Shown here in pieces: positions 57,310-64,000 of a stretch of 64,000 nucleotides of DNA; positions within the stretch are counted from its first letter, which is position 1; each line of letters opens with the position of its first letter. Below the pieces are notes generated by a model. It was given only the letters and a program-made list of their open reading frames with translations, had not been told where the DNA came from and searched no databases. This DNA is from Desulfarculaceae bacterium (GTDB lineage: Bacteria; Desulfobacterota; Desulfarculia; Desulfarculales; Desulfarculaceae), in assembly GCA_020444545.1 (NCBI GenBank), contig JAHLKT010000001.1, forward strand, positions 868,001 to 932,000, read 5' to 3'. Both the position numbers and the translations under genes were made by a program.

Positions 57310-58863
57310 ATGAAACCGACACTAATCACTTGGCTCTTGGCTTTCTCACCCATTGGGGTGGTTTTGGTGCTGATGATCTGGCGCAATTGGGGCGGCGGAA
57401 AGGCCGGCGTGGCCGGCTGGTTCACCGCGCTCGTCGTCTCCTTGCTGGCCTTTGGGGCCAGCCCGCGCATCATCGCCTATGCCCAGATGAAGAGCGTTTT
57501 GCTCTCTCTAAACGTCCTCTACATAATCTGGGCCGCTTTGCTGCTCTACAACGTGGTCAAGGAAACCGGGGCCATCAGCGCGATAGGCAACAGCATTCAT
57601 CGCTTCAGCAGCGACAAGGTGCTGCAACTGCTTTTATTCGGTTGGGTCTTCGGCTCCTTTCTTCAGGGGGTGGCCGGTTATGGCATACCCATAGCCGTGG
57701 TGGCCCCCTTGCTGGCGGGCATGGGCTTCACCCCGGTGGTGGCGGTGGCGGTGCCGGCCATTGCCCACAGTTGGTCGGTCACCTTCGGCTCCATGGGCGC
57801 CTCCTTCCAGGCCCTGGTCTCGGTCACCGGCCTGGGGGTCGATGCCCTGGCTCCCTGGTCCGCGCTGTACCTGGGCGTGGCCGCCTATCTCTGCGGCCTG
57901 GCCTCCATCCACGTGTACGGAGGATGGCGCTCGCTCCTGCGCGGCCTGACCGCGGTGCTGATCATCGGCACCGTAATGGCCGGGGTGCAGTATCTCCTGG
58001 CCACCAACGACATGTGGACCATGGGCGGTTTTGGGGGCAGCCTCGCCGGCCTGGGGGCCTGCCTGCTGGTGGCCCGCCTGCCTTTTTACCGCTCCAACGG
58101 CGATAGCGGGGCGGAGCAAGCGGCCGGGATGGGGCTGGGCTGGGCCTTGTCGGCCTATTTCATCCTCATCGTGGTGGTGTTGGCGGTGCAGCTGGTCGGC
58201 CCGCTGCATTCCCTGGCCAATCAGGTAAAGCTGGTCATGAGCTTCCCCGAGCTGCAGAGCGCGGCCGGCTGGGTGGTGGAAGCGGGCTTCGGTAAAAAGA
58301 TAAGCCTCTTCGGCCATGGGGGGGCGCTGTTGGTTTACGCCTCCATAATCAGCTTCCTGCTTTCCAGCTCGCGGGGGTTCTACACCGACGGCGCCTTTAA
58401 ACGAATCATCAAGCAAACCGTAAAGAGCGGGGTGCCCACCAGTCTGGGCATCGTATCCATGGTGGGTTTCGCCATCATCATGGACCAATGCGGCATGATC
58501 TACCTGCTGGCCGAAGGCATCAGCCTGGTATTCGGCGGGGCTTTCCCCTTCTTCGCCCCTTGGATAGGGCTGCTGGGGGCCTTCATGACCGGCAGCAACA
58601 CCAACTCCAACGTGGTGTTCGCGGTGCTGCAACAGCAGACCGCCGTCTTGGCCGGGCTCAACGTGGCGGTCATCCTGGCCGCCCAGACCACCGGCGGCGC
58701 CTTGGGCAGCATGATCGCCCCGGCCAAGATACTGGTGGGCTGCTCCACCGTGGGCCTGGCCGGAAAAGAGGCCCCGGTTCTGAAGGCCACCATCATGTAT
58801 GGATTGATCATCACCGCCATATTCGGTTTGCTCACCGTCTTGGCTTGTGCTCTGTTCAGCTAG
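57310..58863 (+). CDS. L-lactate permease (LctP) family transporter
   Basis: The 517-aa protein starts at ATG 57310; upstream in-frame residues are unlike membrane protein. About 12-14 hydrophobic segments are present with LctP family motifs: VLYIIWAALLLYNVVKETGA, GWVFGSFLQGVAGYGIPIAV, VAVPAIAHSWSVTFGSMGAS, VGFAIIMDQCGMIYLLAEGI, and the C-terminal GAFMTGSNTNSNVVFAVLQQ. The family imports lactate or glycolate with protons. The length is slightly below LctP's 550. The operator type and the FCD-domain regulator agree with lactate-like control. Confidence 0.93.
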   Translation: MKPTLITWLLAFSPIGVVLVLMIWRNWGGGKAGVAGWFTALVVSLLAFGASPRIIAYAQMKSVLLSLNVLYIIWAALLLYNVVKETGAISAIGNSIHRFSSDKVLQLLLFGWVFGSFLQGVAGYGIPIAVVAPLLAGMGFTPVVAVAVPAIAHSWSVTFGSMGASFQALVSVTGLGVDALAPWSALYLGVAAYLCGLASIHVYGGWRSLLRGLTAVLIIGTVMAGVQYLLATNDMWTMGGFGGSLAGLGACLLVARLPFYRSNGDSGAEQAAGMGLGWALSAYFILIVVVLAVQLVGPLHSLANQVKLVMSFPELQSAAGWVVEAGFGKKISLFGHGGALLVYASIISFLLSSSRGFYTDGAFKRIIKQTVKSGVPTSLGIVSMVGFAIIMDQCGMIYLLAEGISLVFGGAFPFFAPWIGLLGAFMTGSNTNSNVVFAVLQQQTAVLAGLNVAVILAAQTTGGALGSMIAPAKILVGCSTVGLAGKEAPVLKATIMYGLIITAIFGLLTVLACALFS

Positions 58864-58888
58864 TATCTTAAGCGAAAGAGATTGGGCT

Positions 58889-59059
58889 ATGAGCTTCTTG
58901 AAGCAGCATAAAAGCACGGTGCAGGGATGGTCCCTGCTGGCCATCCTGGCCGCTCCCTTTGGCGCCTACCTGGCCGCCCAACACGCCTGGAACCCGGCCA
59001 TGTACGCGATGCTGGGGGTGCTTTGCCTGGGAATGGCCGCCATATTGTTTTCGGACTAA
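58889..59059 (+). CDS. 56-aa two-helix membrane protein downstream of the lactate permease
   Basis: The 56-aa protein starts at ATG 58889, 25 bases after the permease stop, with AAGCGAAAGAG upstream. It has two hydrophobic segments (GWSLLAILAAPFGAYLAAQH, MYAMLGVLCLGMAAILFSD) and a basic, polar N-terminus (MSFLKQHKSTV). It is too small for a transporter. Its place between permease and regulator suggests an accessory role, such as stabilising the permease. I do not recognise the family. Confidence 0.65.
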   Translation: MSFLKQHKSTVQGWSLLAILAAPFGAYLAAQHAWNPAMYAMLGVLCLGMAAILFSD

Positions 59060-59078
59060 AGCCTGGGAGGTCGGCGCC

Positions 59079-59807
59079 ATGGTCCAGGGACGCGACGCCA
59101 TCAACGAACTGAAGGCGGTCAAGAAAAAGAGCCTGCATGAGTTGATCGTCCAGCAGATCCAAGGGCTGATCGACGGGGGCAAGCTCAAGGCCGGAGACCG
59201 CCTGCCCACCGAGCGGGAGCTGGCCGAGGTGTTCAAGGTCTCCCGCCACACGGTGCGCGAGGCCATCCGGACCCTGGAAGAGAAGAAAATACTGCGCAGC
59301 CGGGTGGGCAGCGGCACTTACGTTGTCCTGGGGGAGGAGCAGGCCCTAAGCGAGGTGCTGGCCGGCTTCATCGCTGGAGAACGGGGCAAGCTGGCCGAGA
59401 TATTCGAATTCCGCCGCCTGGTGGAGCCGCAGATCGCCTCCCTGGCCGCCCAAAACGCCACGGCGGAGGACATAGAGGCGCTGGAGAGCATCGTCGCCGA
59501 GCAAAGGGCACGAGCCCTCAAGAACGACGCAAGCCGTTGGGGAGAGCTGGACGCGCGCTTCCACCGGCTCGTGGCCCAGGCCACGGGCAACAGCGTGCTG
59601 ATCAAGGTGGTGGCGGCGTTCGACGATATTTTGGAGGTATGCCGGGAAGATGTTTATCTAAGCCGTGACCGCCTGCGCCATTCGGCCAAGGGGCACGCCG
59701 CCCTGGTCAAGGCCATAAAAGGCCATTCCCCCTCGGAGGCCGTTCAGGCCATGACCGATCACCTGCGGTTCATCGAAAAGCTGATCAGCGACCAGATAGG
59801 AGCCTGA
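59079..59807 (+). CDS. FadR/LldR-type GntR regulator with FCD domain
   Basis: The 242-aa protein starts at ATG 59079. The GntR winged helix (IQGLIDGGKLKAGDRLPTER, ELAEVFKVSRHTVREAIRTL, LRSRVGSGTYVVL) is followed by an FCD domain (LAEIFEFRRLVEPQIASLAA, WGELDARFHRLVAQATGNSV, HAALVKAIKGHSPSEAVQAM). The Asp/His residues typical of metal-dependent ligand binding are present. It most likely binds the AATTGGT-N3-ACCAAT site upstream of the permease and responds to the permease substrate. Confidence 0.93.
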   Translation: MVQGRDAINELKAVKKKSLHELIVQQIQGLIDGGKLKAGDRLPTERELAEVFKVSRHTVREAIRTLEEKKILRSRVGSGTYVVLGEEQALSEVLAGFIAGERGKLAEIFEFRRLVEPQIASLAAQNATAEDIEALESIVAEQRARALKNDASRWGELDARFHRLVAQATGNSVLIKVVAAFDDILEVCREDVYLSRDRLRHSAKGHAALVKAIKGHSPSEAVQAMTDHLRFIEKLISDQIGA

Positions 59808-59858
59808 CTCCCCCGCCCGGTTCTTTGGGCCCCCGCCAAATCGCGCCCGCAACAAAAA

Positions 59859-59884
59859 CGCCTCGGCCCCATGGGGCCGAGGCG
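59859..59884. terminator. Perfect GC-rich hairpin, terminator for the gamma-glutamyltransferase gene
   Basis: CGCCTCGGCCCC, AT and the exact complement form a 26-bp palindrome between convergent genes. The A-run at 59854-59858 gives a T-tract on the minus strand, as expected for termination of the minus-strand gene. Confidence 0.85.
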
Positions 59885-59904
59885 CGAGCAATGGGAAAGG
59901 CTTA

Positions 59905-61524
59905 TCAGTAGCCCAGGGCCATGCCGTCTTTTCTGCGGTCCGAGGCCCCCAGCAAGGTATCTTGCTCCCGGTCCAGGAATATGGCCTGGCCCCCGCCCAC
60001 GGCGTTGACCGCGGCCTGCCGGGTCACCTGATGGCCCATGCCGCTCAGGACCTCGGCGGTTTCCTGGGTGATGCCGTCTTCCAAGTAGATCTCCATATCC
60101 TTCATGTGCCTGGCCCGCGGAGCGTCCACGGCTTCCTGGAGATTCATATCAAAGTCGATCAGGTTCACCAGGAATTGGGTGTGGCCTTGGGGCTGCATGT
60201 CGCCGCCCATGACCCCGAAGCTCATCAGGAAGCGGTCTTCCTTGAACAGCATGGCCGGGATGATGGTGTGCATGGTGCGCTTGCCCGGCTCGATGCGGTT
60301 GGGATGGCTGGGGTCCAGGGAGAAGGAGCATCCCCGGTTTTGCAGGACGATGCCCGTTTCCGGCACCACCATCACCGAGCCGAAATGCTCGTAGATGCTG
60401 CTGATGAAGGAGACGGCGTTGCGGTCCTGATCCACGGCGCACACATAAACCGTTTCCGAGCCCTGGGGCAGCGGGGGCTGCGCGCTCAAGGGCTTGGCCC
60501 GCTCCGGATCGATCAGGCCGCGGCACTCCTCGGCGTATTCCGGGGACAGCAGGTGCTCAACCGGTATGTCGGAGAACTGGGGGTCGGTGATATAGCGGGC
60601 CCGGTCCCTGAAGGCGATCTTCTTGGCCTCCATGAGCCGGTGGATGTACTCCGGGCTGTTGTGCCCCATGCCCCTCACATCGTAGCCTTCCATGATGTTG
60701 AGCATCTCCAGGGCCACCAGGCCCTGGCCGTTGGGGGGCAGCTCCACCACGGTGTATCCGCGGTAATCGCTGGCAATGGGCTCAACCCACGAGGTGGTGT
60801 GCCGCTCCAGGTCTTCCACGGTCAACAGGCCGCCGTTGTCTTTGGCGAAGGACGCGATGGCCTGACCGATGCTGCCGCCGTAAAAGGCGCCCACCCCCTG
60901 CTCGGCGATGGTCTCAAAGGTGCGGGCCAGGCCGGGATTTTTGAAAACCTCGCCCGGCATGGGCGCCTTGCCGTCCACCAGGTAGGCCGCCGCCGAGGGC
61001 TGGGTCTCCAGCTTGGCCTGGGCGTTGCGCCACTCCCCTGAGATCACCTCGGTGACCGGGAAGCCGTCGCGGGCGTAATGAATGGCGTCGGCGAACACCT
61101 CTCCCAGGCTCAGGCGGCCGTATTTCTCCACGGCCTCGGCCCAGCCCATGAGGGCTCCCGGCACGGTCACCGTGAGGATGCCGTTGCCGGGCATCTCGGT
61201 CATGCCCTGCTTGCGGAACCAGGCGATGTCCGCCTTGGCCGGAGCCCGGCCGCTGGCGTTCATGCCGATCACCTTGTCTTCCCCGGCCAGTTTGATCAGG
61301 GCGAAGGCATCGCCCCCAATACCCACCGAGTGGGGCTCCACCACGTTGAGGGTGGCCACCATGGCCACGGCAGCGTCGACCGCGTTGCCCCCCTTGGCCA
61401 ATATCTTGTAGCCGGCCAGGGTCGCGAGCTGCTGGGAGGAGGCCACCATGGCCTTGGGGGCCATGGTCACCGAACGTTGGGCGAAAGCTTCGCGCCGGCG
61501 CATAAAGTCGTAGTTGAATTGCAT
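59905..61524 (-). CDS. Gamma-glutamyltransferase-family Ntn-hydrolase
   Basis: The 539-aa protein shows GGT family features: LAGYKILAKGGNAVDAAVAM, NVVEPHSVGIGGDAF, TSWVEPIASDYRGYTVVELP with PPNGQGLVALEML, and a self-cleavage-type Thr358 in GSETVYVCAVDQDRNAVSFI, aligned with the catalytic Thr of GGT. IIPAMLFKEDRFLMSFGVMG and GHTQFLVNLIDFDMNLQEAV follow. Unlike classical GGT there is no signal peptide, so it should be cytoplasmic. In this family the activity may be a hydrolase for gamma-glutamyl or other amides, and not glutathione transfer. It lies beside a TAXI-TRAP transporter and may act on its substrate. Confidence 0.9.
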   Translation of the reverse strand: MQFNYDFMRRREAFAQRSVTMAPKAMVASSQQLATLAGYKILAKGGNAVDAAVAMVATLNVVEPHSVGIGGDAFALIKLAGEDKVIGMNASGRAPAKADIAWFRKQGMTEMPGNGILTVTVPGALMGWAEAVEKYGRLSLGEVFADAIHYARDGFPVTEVISGEWRNAQAKLETQPSAAAYLVDGKAPMPGEVFKNPGLARTFETIAEQGVGAFYGGSIGQAIASFAKDNGGLLTVEDLERHTTSWVEPIASDYRGYTVVELPPNGQGLVALEMLNIMEGYDVRGMGHNSPEYIHRLMEAKKIAFRDRARYITDPQFSDIPVEHLLSPEYAEECRGLIDPERAKPLSAQPPLPQGSETVYVCAVDQDRNAVSFISSIYEHFGSVMVVPETGIVLQNRGCSFSLDPSHPNRIEPGKRTMHTIIPAMLFKEDRFLMSFGVMGGDMQPQGHTQFLVNLIDFDMNLQEAVDAPRARHMKDMEIYLEDGITQETAEVLSGMGHQVTRQAAVNAVGGGQAIFLDREQDTLLGASDRRKDGMALGY

Positions 61525-61548
61525 GGCTTCAAACCTCGTGAGTTGCGA

Positions 61549-63519
61549 TTAACCGGCCTGCGGAGCCGGGTTGCCGGGTTGCGGGGTGCGGCCTTTGGCG
61601 CGCTGTATGAACAAAACGCATCCGAACAGGAGCAAGCCGATCACTTGCACCGCGAAATACGGCACCACCAACATAACCGCGCTGGCGCCGGCCATCAGGC
61701 GCGTCATCAAGTTCAGGCGCACTACGATCCAGCCCTGCAGGGTGGAGGCAAGGGCGATGACGCTCACAACGGCAAAGGAAATGGAGGTGGTTATTTCCCA
61801 CAGCGAGCCCTGTAACAAGATGCCGGTGGAAAAGACGAACATGTAGGGTATCAACAACGTGGCCATGCACACTTTGAAGCCGGTCAATGCGGTTTTTAAG
61901 GGATCGCCTCCCGATACGCTGGCCGCGGCATAGGCGGTCACCGCAACCGGAGGAGTGACGTTGGAGAAGATGGCGAAGTAGAACACGAACAAGTGGGCGG
62001 CCAGGGGATGCACCCCCATCTGCTCCAGGGCCGGCACCCCGAGCACGCCCAAAATGACATAGGCCGAAATGGTAGTCATGCCCATGCCCAGGATCATGGA
62101 GGCGATCATGATGAAGAACAGCCCCAGCATGATATTGCCCGCCGAGGCCTCCAGCACCAGGCGCGAGAGTTTGAGGCCCAGGCCGGTCATGACCACCGAG
62201 CCCACGATTATGCCCGAGCAGGCGCACACCGCGGTGATCCCGATGGCGTTGCGGGCACCGGTCTCCAAGGCCGCGAGGATGGTGGTCCACTTCATCCTGG
62301 TTTGTTTTTTTGTCGCGGTCAGCACCAACACCGAGAGGATGGCCCAGAAACCGGCTTTTTGAGGCGTGTAACCGGAAACCAGGAAGAAGATGATCACGAA
62401 CACCGGCAAGATCAAATGGCCTTGCCTTTTGACAATGTCCCAGGGGTTTTCCAACTGATCCCGGGGAATGACCGCCATGTGATGGCGCTGGGCCTCAAAG
62501 TGGACCATGACTCCGATGGCCAAAAAGTGCAGCAGAGCCGGGGTGAGGGCGTAAAGACACAGGTCAATGTAGGGCATACGCAGGTGTTCGGCGATCAGAA
62601 AGGCGGCGGTGCCCATGATGGGAGGCATGAACTGCCCCCCCATGGACGCGCCGGATTCCACGGCCCCCGCGAACTCCGGGCTGTAGCCCACCTTTTTCAT
62701 CAGGGGGATGGTGAAGGTTCCGGTGGTCACCACGTTGGAGGCAGCGGCGCCGGAGACCATGCCCATGAAGCCGCTGGCCACCACCGACACCTTGGCGGGG
62801 CCGCCGATGCGGTGGCCGGTGAGCGCGTAGGAAATGTTGATGAAAAATTTGCCCGCCTCGGAACGCATCAGGAACGCGCCGAAGATTACGAAAATCATGA
62901 TGAAAGTGGACATCACCCCCAGGATGATGCTGAACACTCCGAAGGTGGAGTTGAACATGGTGTCGATGATCTTGATCTCACTGATCTTGGGGATGCCCAT
63001 GGGGCCCGGGATGTAATGGCCGAATATCACATATAGCAAAAAGCACAAAGCCAGAATCGCCATCCCGTTGCCCACGGTGCGCCGGGTTATCTCAAGGGTG
63101 ACGATTATGGCTATCCAACCGAAGATCTGGTCGTTTAGGTCGGGAATGCCCAGGCGGTCGATAATGCCTTCATAAGCGAAGTACATGTAGCCGCCCAGGG
63201 CCAGGGTGGCCACCAGCCAAATATTGTCGTAGACGAGCAGAATCCATTTTTTGGGGGAGTTTGAATTTCTTCCCTTGGTCGGAAAATACAGAAAGGCCAG
63301 GGTGGCGCAGAAAGTGAAAGTGATCGCCCGGTGGAGCCAAGCCTCAAGGATCCCGAAATAGGATGTGTAAACATGGAAAAACGCCCAGGCGATCGCCACA
63401 ATGGCGGGAAGCCCAAGGCGTAGCCTGTCCTTGATGGACAGGTCCTTGTCTAAGATGACTTTTTCAATGCTGCTTGGAAGCTTCGGTTTTGCATCCTGGG
63501 GTTTAATGTCGGCGTCCAC
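61549..63519 (-). CDS. TAXI-TRAP transporter fused permease (4TM/12TM)
   Basis: The 656-aa integral membrane protein has about 16-18 hydrophobic segments. TAXI-permease motifs are present: YPTKGR-like YFPTKGRNSNSPKKWIL, IVTLEITRRTVGNGMAILAL, FFINISYALTGHRIGGPAKV, GASMGGQFMPPIMGTAAFLI and PVAVTAYAAASVSGGDPLKT. It combines the small and large TRAP subunits and works with the TAXI receptor encoded next to it. The GGT gene follows at 24 bases, so the three genes are probably one operon. Confidence 0.93.
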   Translation of the reverse strand: MDADIKPQDAKPKLPSSIEKVILDKDLSIKDRLRLGLPAIVAIAWAFFHVYTSYFGILEAWLHRAITFTFCATLAFLYFPTKGRNSNSPKKWILLVYDNIWLVATLALGGYMYFAYEGIIDRLGIPDLNDQIFGWIAIIVTLEITRRTVGNGMAILALCFLLYVIFGHYIPGPMGIPKISEIKIIDTMFNSTFGVFSIILGVMSTFIMIFVIFGAFLMRSEAGKFFINISYALTGHRIGGPAKVSVVASGFMGMVSGAAASNVVTTGTFTIPLMKKVGYSPEFAGAVESGASMGGQFMPPIMGTAAFLIAEHLRMPYIDLCLYALTPALLHFLAIGVMVHFEAQRHHMAVIPRDQLENPWDIVKRQGHLILPVFVIIFFLVSGYTPQKAGFWAILSVLVLTATKKQTRMKWTTILAALETGARNAIGITAVCACSGIIVGSVVMTGLGLKLSRLVLEASAGNIMLGLFFIMIASMILGMGMTTISAYVILGVLGVPALEQMGVHPLAAHLFVFYFAIFSNVTPPVAVTAYAAASVSGGDPLKTALTGFKVCMATLLIPYMFVFSTGILLQGSLWEITTSISFAVVSVIALASTLQGWIVVRLNLMTRLMAGASAVMLVVPYFAVQVIGLLLFGCVLFIQRAKGRTPQPGNPAPQAG

Positions 63520-63588
63520 TTCGGTTACTTTCTTAAGGTAGATGGTGGTGCTACGTGGTTATTCCGTGCCGCATGATACTGAGCGAAG

Positions 63589-63623
63589 AAGCTTGGAGGC
63601 CGGCGGGACCGGCCTCCAAGCTT
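63589..63623 (-). other. Long intercistronic hairpin between TAXI receptor and permease
   Basis: A perfect 15-bp stem (AAGCTTGGAGGCCGG at 63589-63603, complement at 63609-63623, loop CGGGA) follows the receptor stop by ten bases on the minus strand. No T-run follows, so it may act as a stabiliser or processing site that lets the receptor mRNA exceed the permease mRNA. Confidence 0.65.
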
Positions 63624-63633
63624 GGATCATGGA

Positions 63634-64000
63634 TTATTTGATCACGCCGATTTCTTTAAAGTATTTAATGACTCCGGGGTGCACGTTTTTAAGGTCAAAG
63701 CCCTCCAAGGCGGTTTCCTTGGTCAGGTAACGCACCACCGGGTGAGCCTTGTGCACCTCGTCCAGGTTTTCCATGACCGCCTTGGTCATGCCGTAAACCG
63801 TTTCCACCGGCAGGTCCTTGTTGACCATGGTGATGGTGTACACGGCCAGGGTATCAACCGGTTTGTCCTGCTGCTTGTAGGTATTGGCCGGAATCTGGTC
63901 GTAGGTGAAGCCGGGATTCTTGGCCATGATCTCTTCGGCGTGCTTCTTGTCGATCTGCAGGAAGCGGATTTCGTGGGTGGCCATGAGGTCCATGAGCATG
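63634..64000 (-). CDS. TAXI-family TRAP receptor, 5'-truncated by the window edge
   Basis: The open frame of 121 codons ends at TAA 63634-63636 and continues past the right edge, so only the C-terminal third is seen. The segment reads IRFLQIDKKHAEEIMAKNPG, FTYDQIPANTYKQQDKPVDT, LAVYTITMVNKDLPVETVYG, MTKAVMENLDEVHKAHPVVR, then LEGFDLKNVHPGVIKYFKEI. This is the C-terminal half of TAXI (TRAP-associated extracytoplasmic) proteins. The internal Met at its apparent start is not the true start. Confidence 0.88.
   Translation of the reverse strand, partial: MLMDLMATHEIRFLQIDKKHAEEIMAKNPGFTYDQIPANTYKQQDKPVDTLAVYTITMVNKDLPVETVYGMTKAVMENLDEVHKAHPVVRYLTKETALEGFDLKNVHPGVIKYFKEIGVIK

Noticed and set aside
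1-64000. tRNA, rRNA, insertion sequence, integrase or attachment site
   Set aside because: None of the cloverleaf, rRNA, transposase or integrase hallmarks was seen on either strand by reading. An unaided reading could miss a degenerate tRNA.

Overview
The window reads as one contiguous stretch of a GC-rich bacterial chromosome. No rRNA, tRNA, insertion sequence, CRISPR array or phage gene was seen. The gene content suggests an anaerobic deltaproteobacterium (Desulfobacterota, possibly near Desulfarculales): a ferredoxin-dependent 2-oxoacid oxidoreductase, an AprA/fumarate-reductase-type flavoprotein with its own ferredoxin, a 2-hydroxyacyl-CoA-dehydratase-type protein, many TRAP, TTT and TAXI transporters, and HTH-cupin plus acyl-CoA ligase pairs. 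No taxonomic marker gene is present, so this placement is an inference.

Layout. 1-725: a truncated IclR regulator. 936-10262: an envelope section with a 1208-aa exported protein of unknown function, a TPR protein, an SH3 lipoprotein, a second protein with the same DcrB/PsbP-like domain, and a repeat-rich autotransporter on the minus strand. 10521-16839 (minus): an IclR regulator, a TctCBA tripartite carboxylate transporter, a flavoprotein reductase, a ferredoxin and a TIGR04076 protein, probably one operon. 17167-18788: a MarR/DUF169/ABM operon. 18868-21088 (minus): an HTH-cupin regulator with an acyl-CoA ligase. 21387-28826: a TetR regulator, a complete Liv-type ABC importer and a long-chain acyl-CoA ligase. 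28912-38003: an IclR regulator divergent from a 2-oxoacid:ferredoxin oxidoreductase operon, followed by a TRAP transporter and a conserved protein I do not recognise.

38247-41682: a sigma70-like promoter, a cobalamin riboswitch and an intrinsic terminator precede three genes: a membrane-anchored periplasmic protein, a NapH-like membrane ferredoxin and a 2-hydroxyacyl-CoA-dehydratase-like protein. None has an obvious cobalamin role. I consider this the best candidate for an undescribed system. 41866-43044: a MalY/PatB C-S lyase.

43149-55737 (minus): a catabolic island with a UTRA-type GntR regulator, a TRAP transporter, an alkaline-phosphatase-superfamily enzyme, a thioredoxin and an atypical thioredoxin reductase, a threonine-dehydrogenase-like SDR, a beta-keto acid cleavage enzyme (BKACE) and a two-subunit CoA-transferase. 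These could form a pathway from an imported beta-hydroxy acid to acetoacetate and a CoA ester. 56446-59807: an ECF sigma factor, then a lactate-permease-family transporter with a clear promoter/operator, a 56-aa membrane protein and a FadR/LldR-type regulator. 59905-64000 (minus): a cytosolic-type gamma-glutamyltransferase and a TAXI-TRAP transporter whose receptor gene runs off the window.

Two patterns recur. Transporters are paired with dedicated catabolic enzymes and a local one-component regulator. Four of the five operons with a binding-protein gene carry a long GC-rich hairpin directly after that gene.
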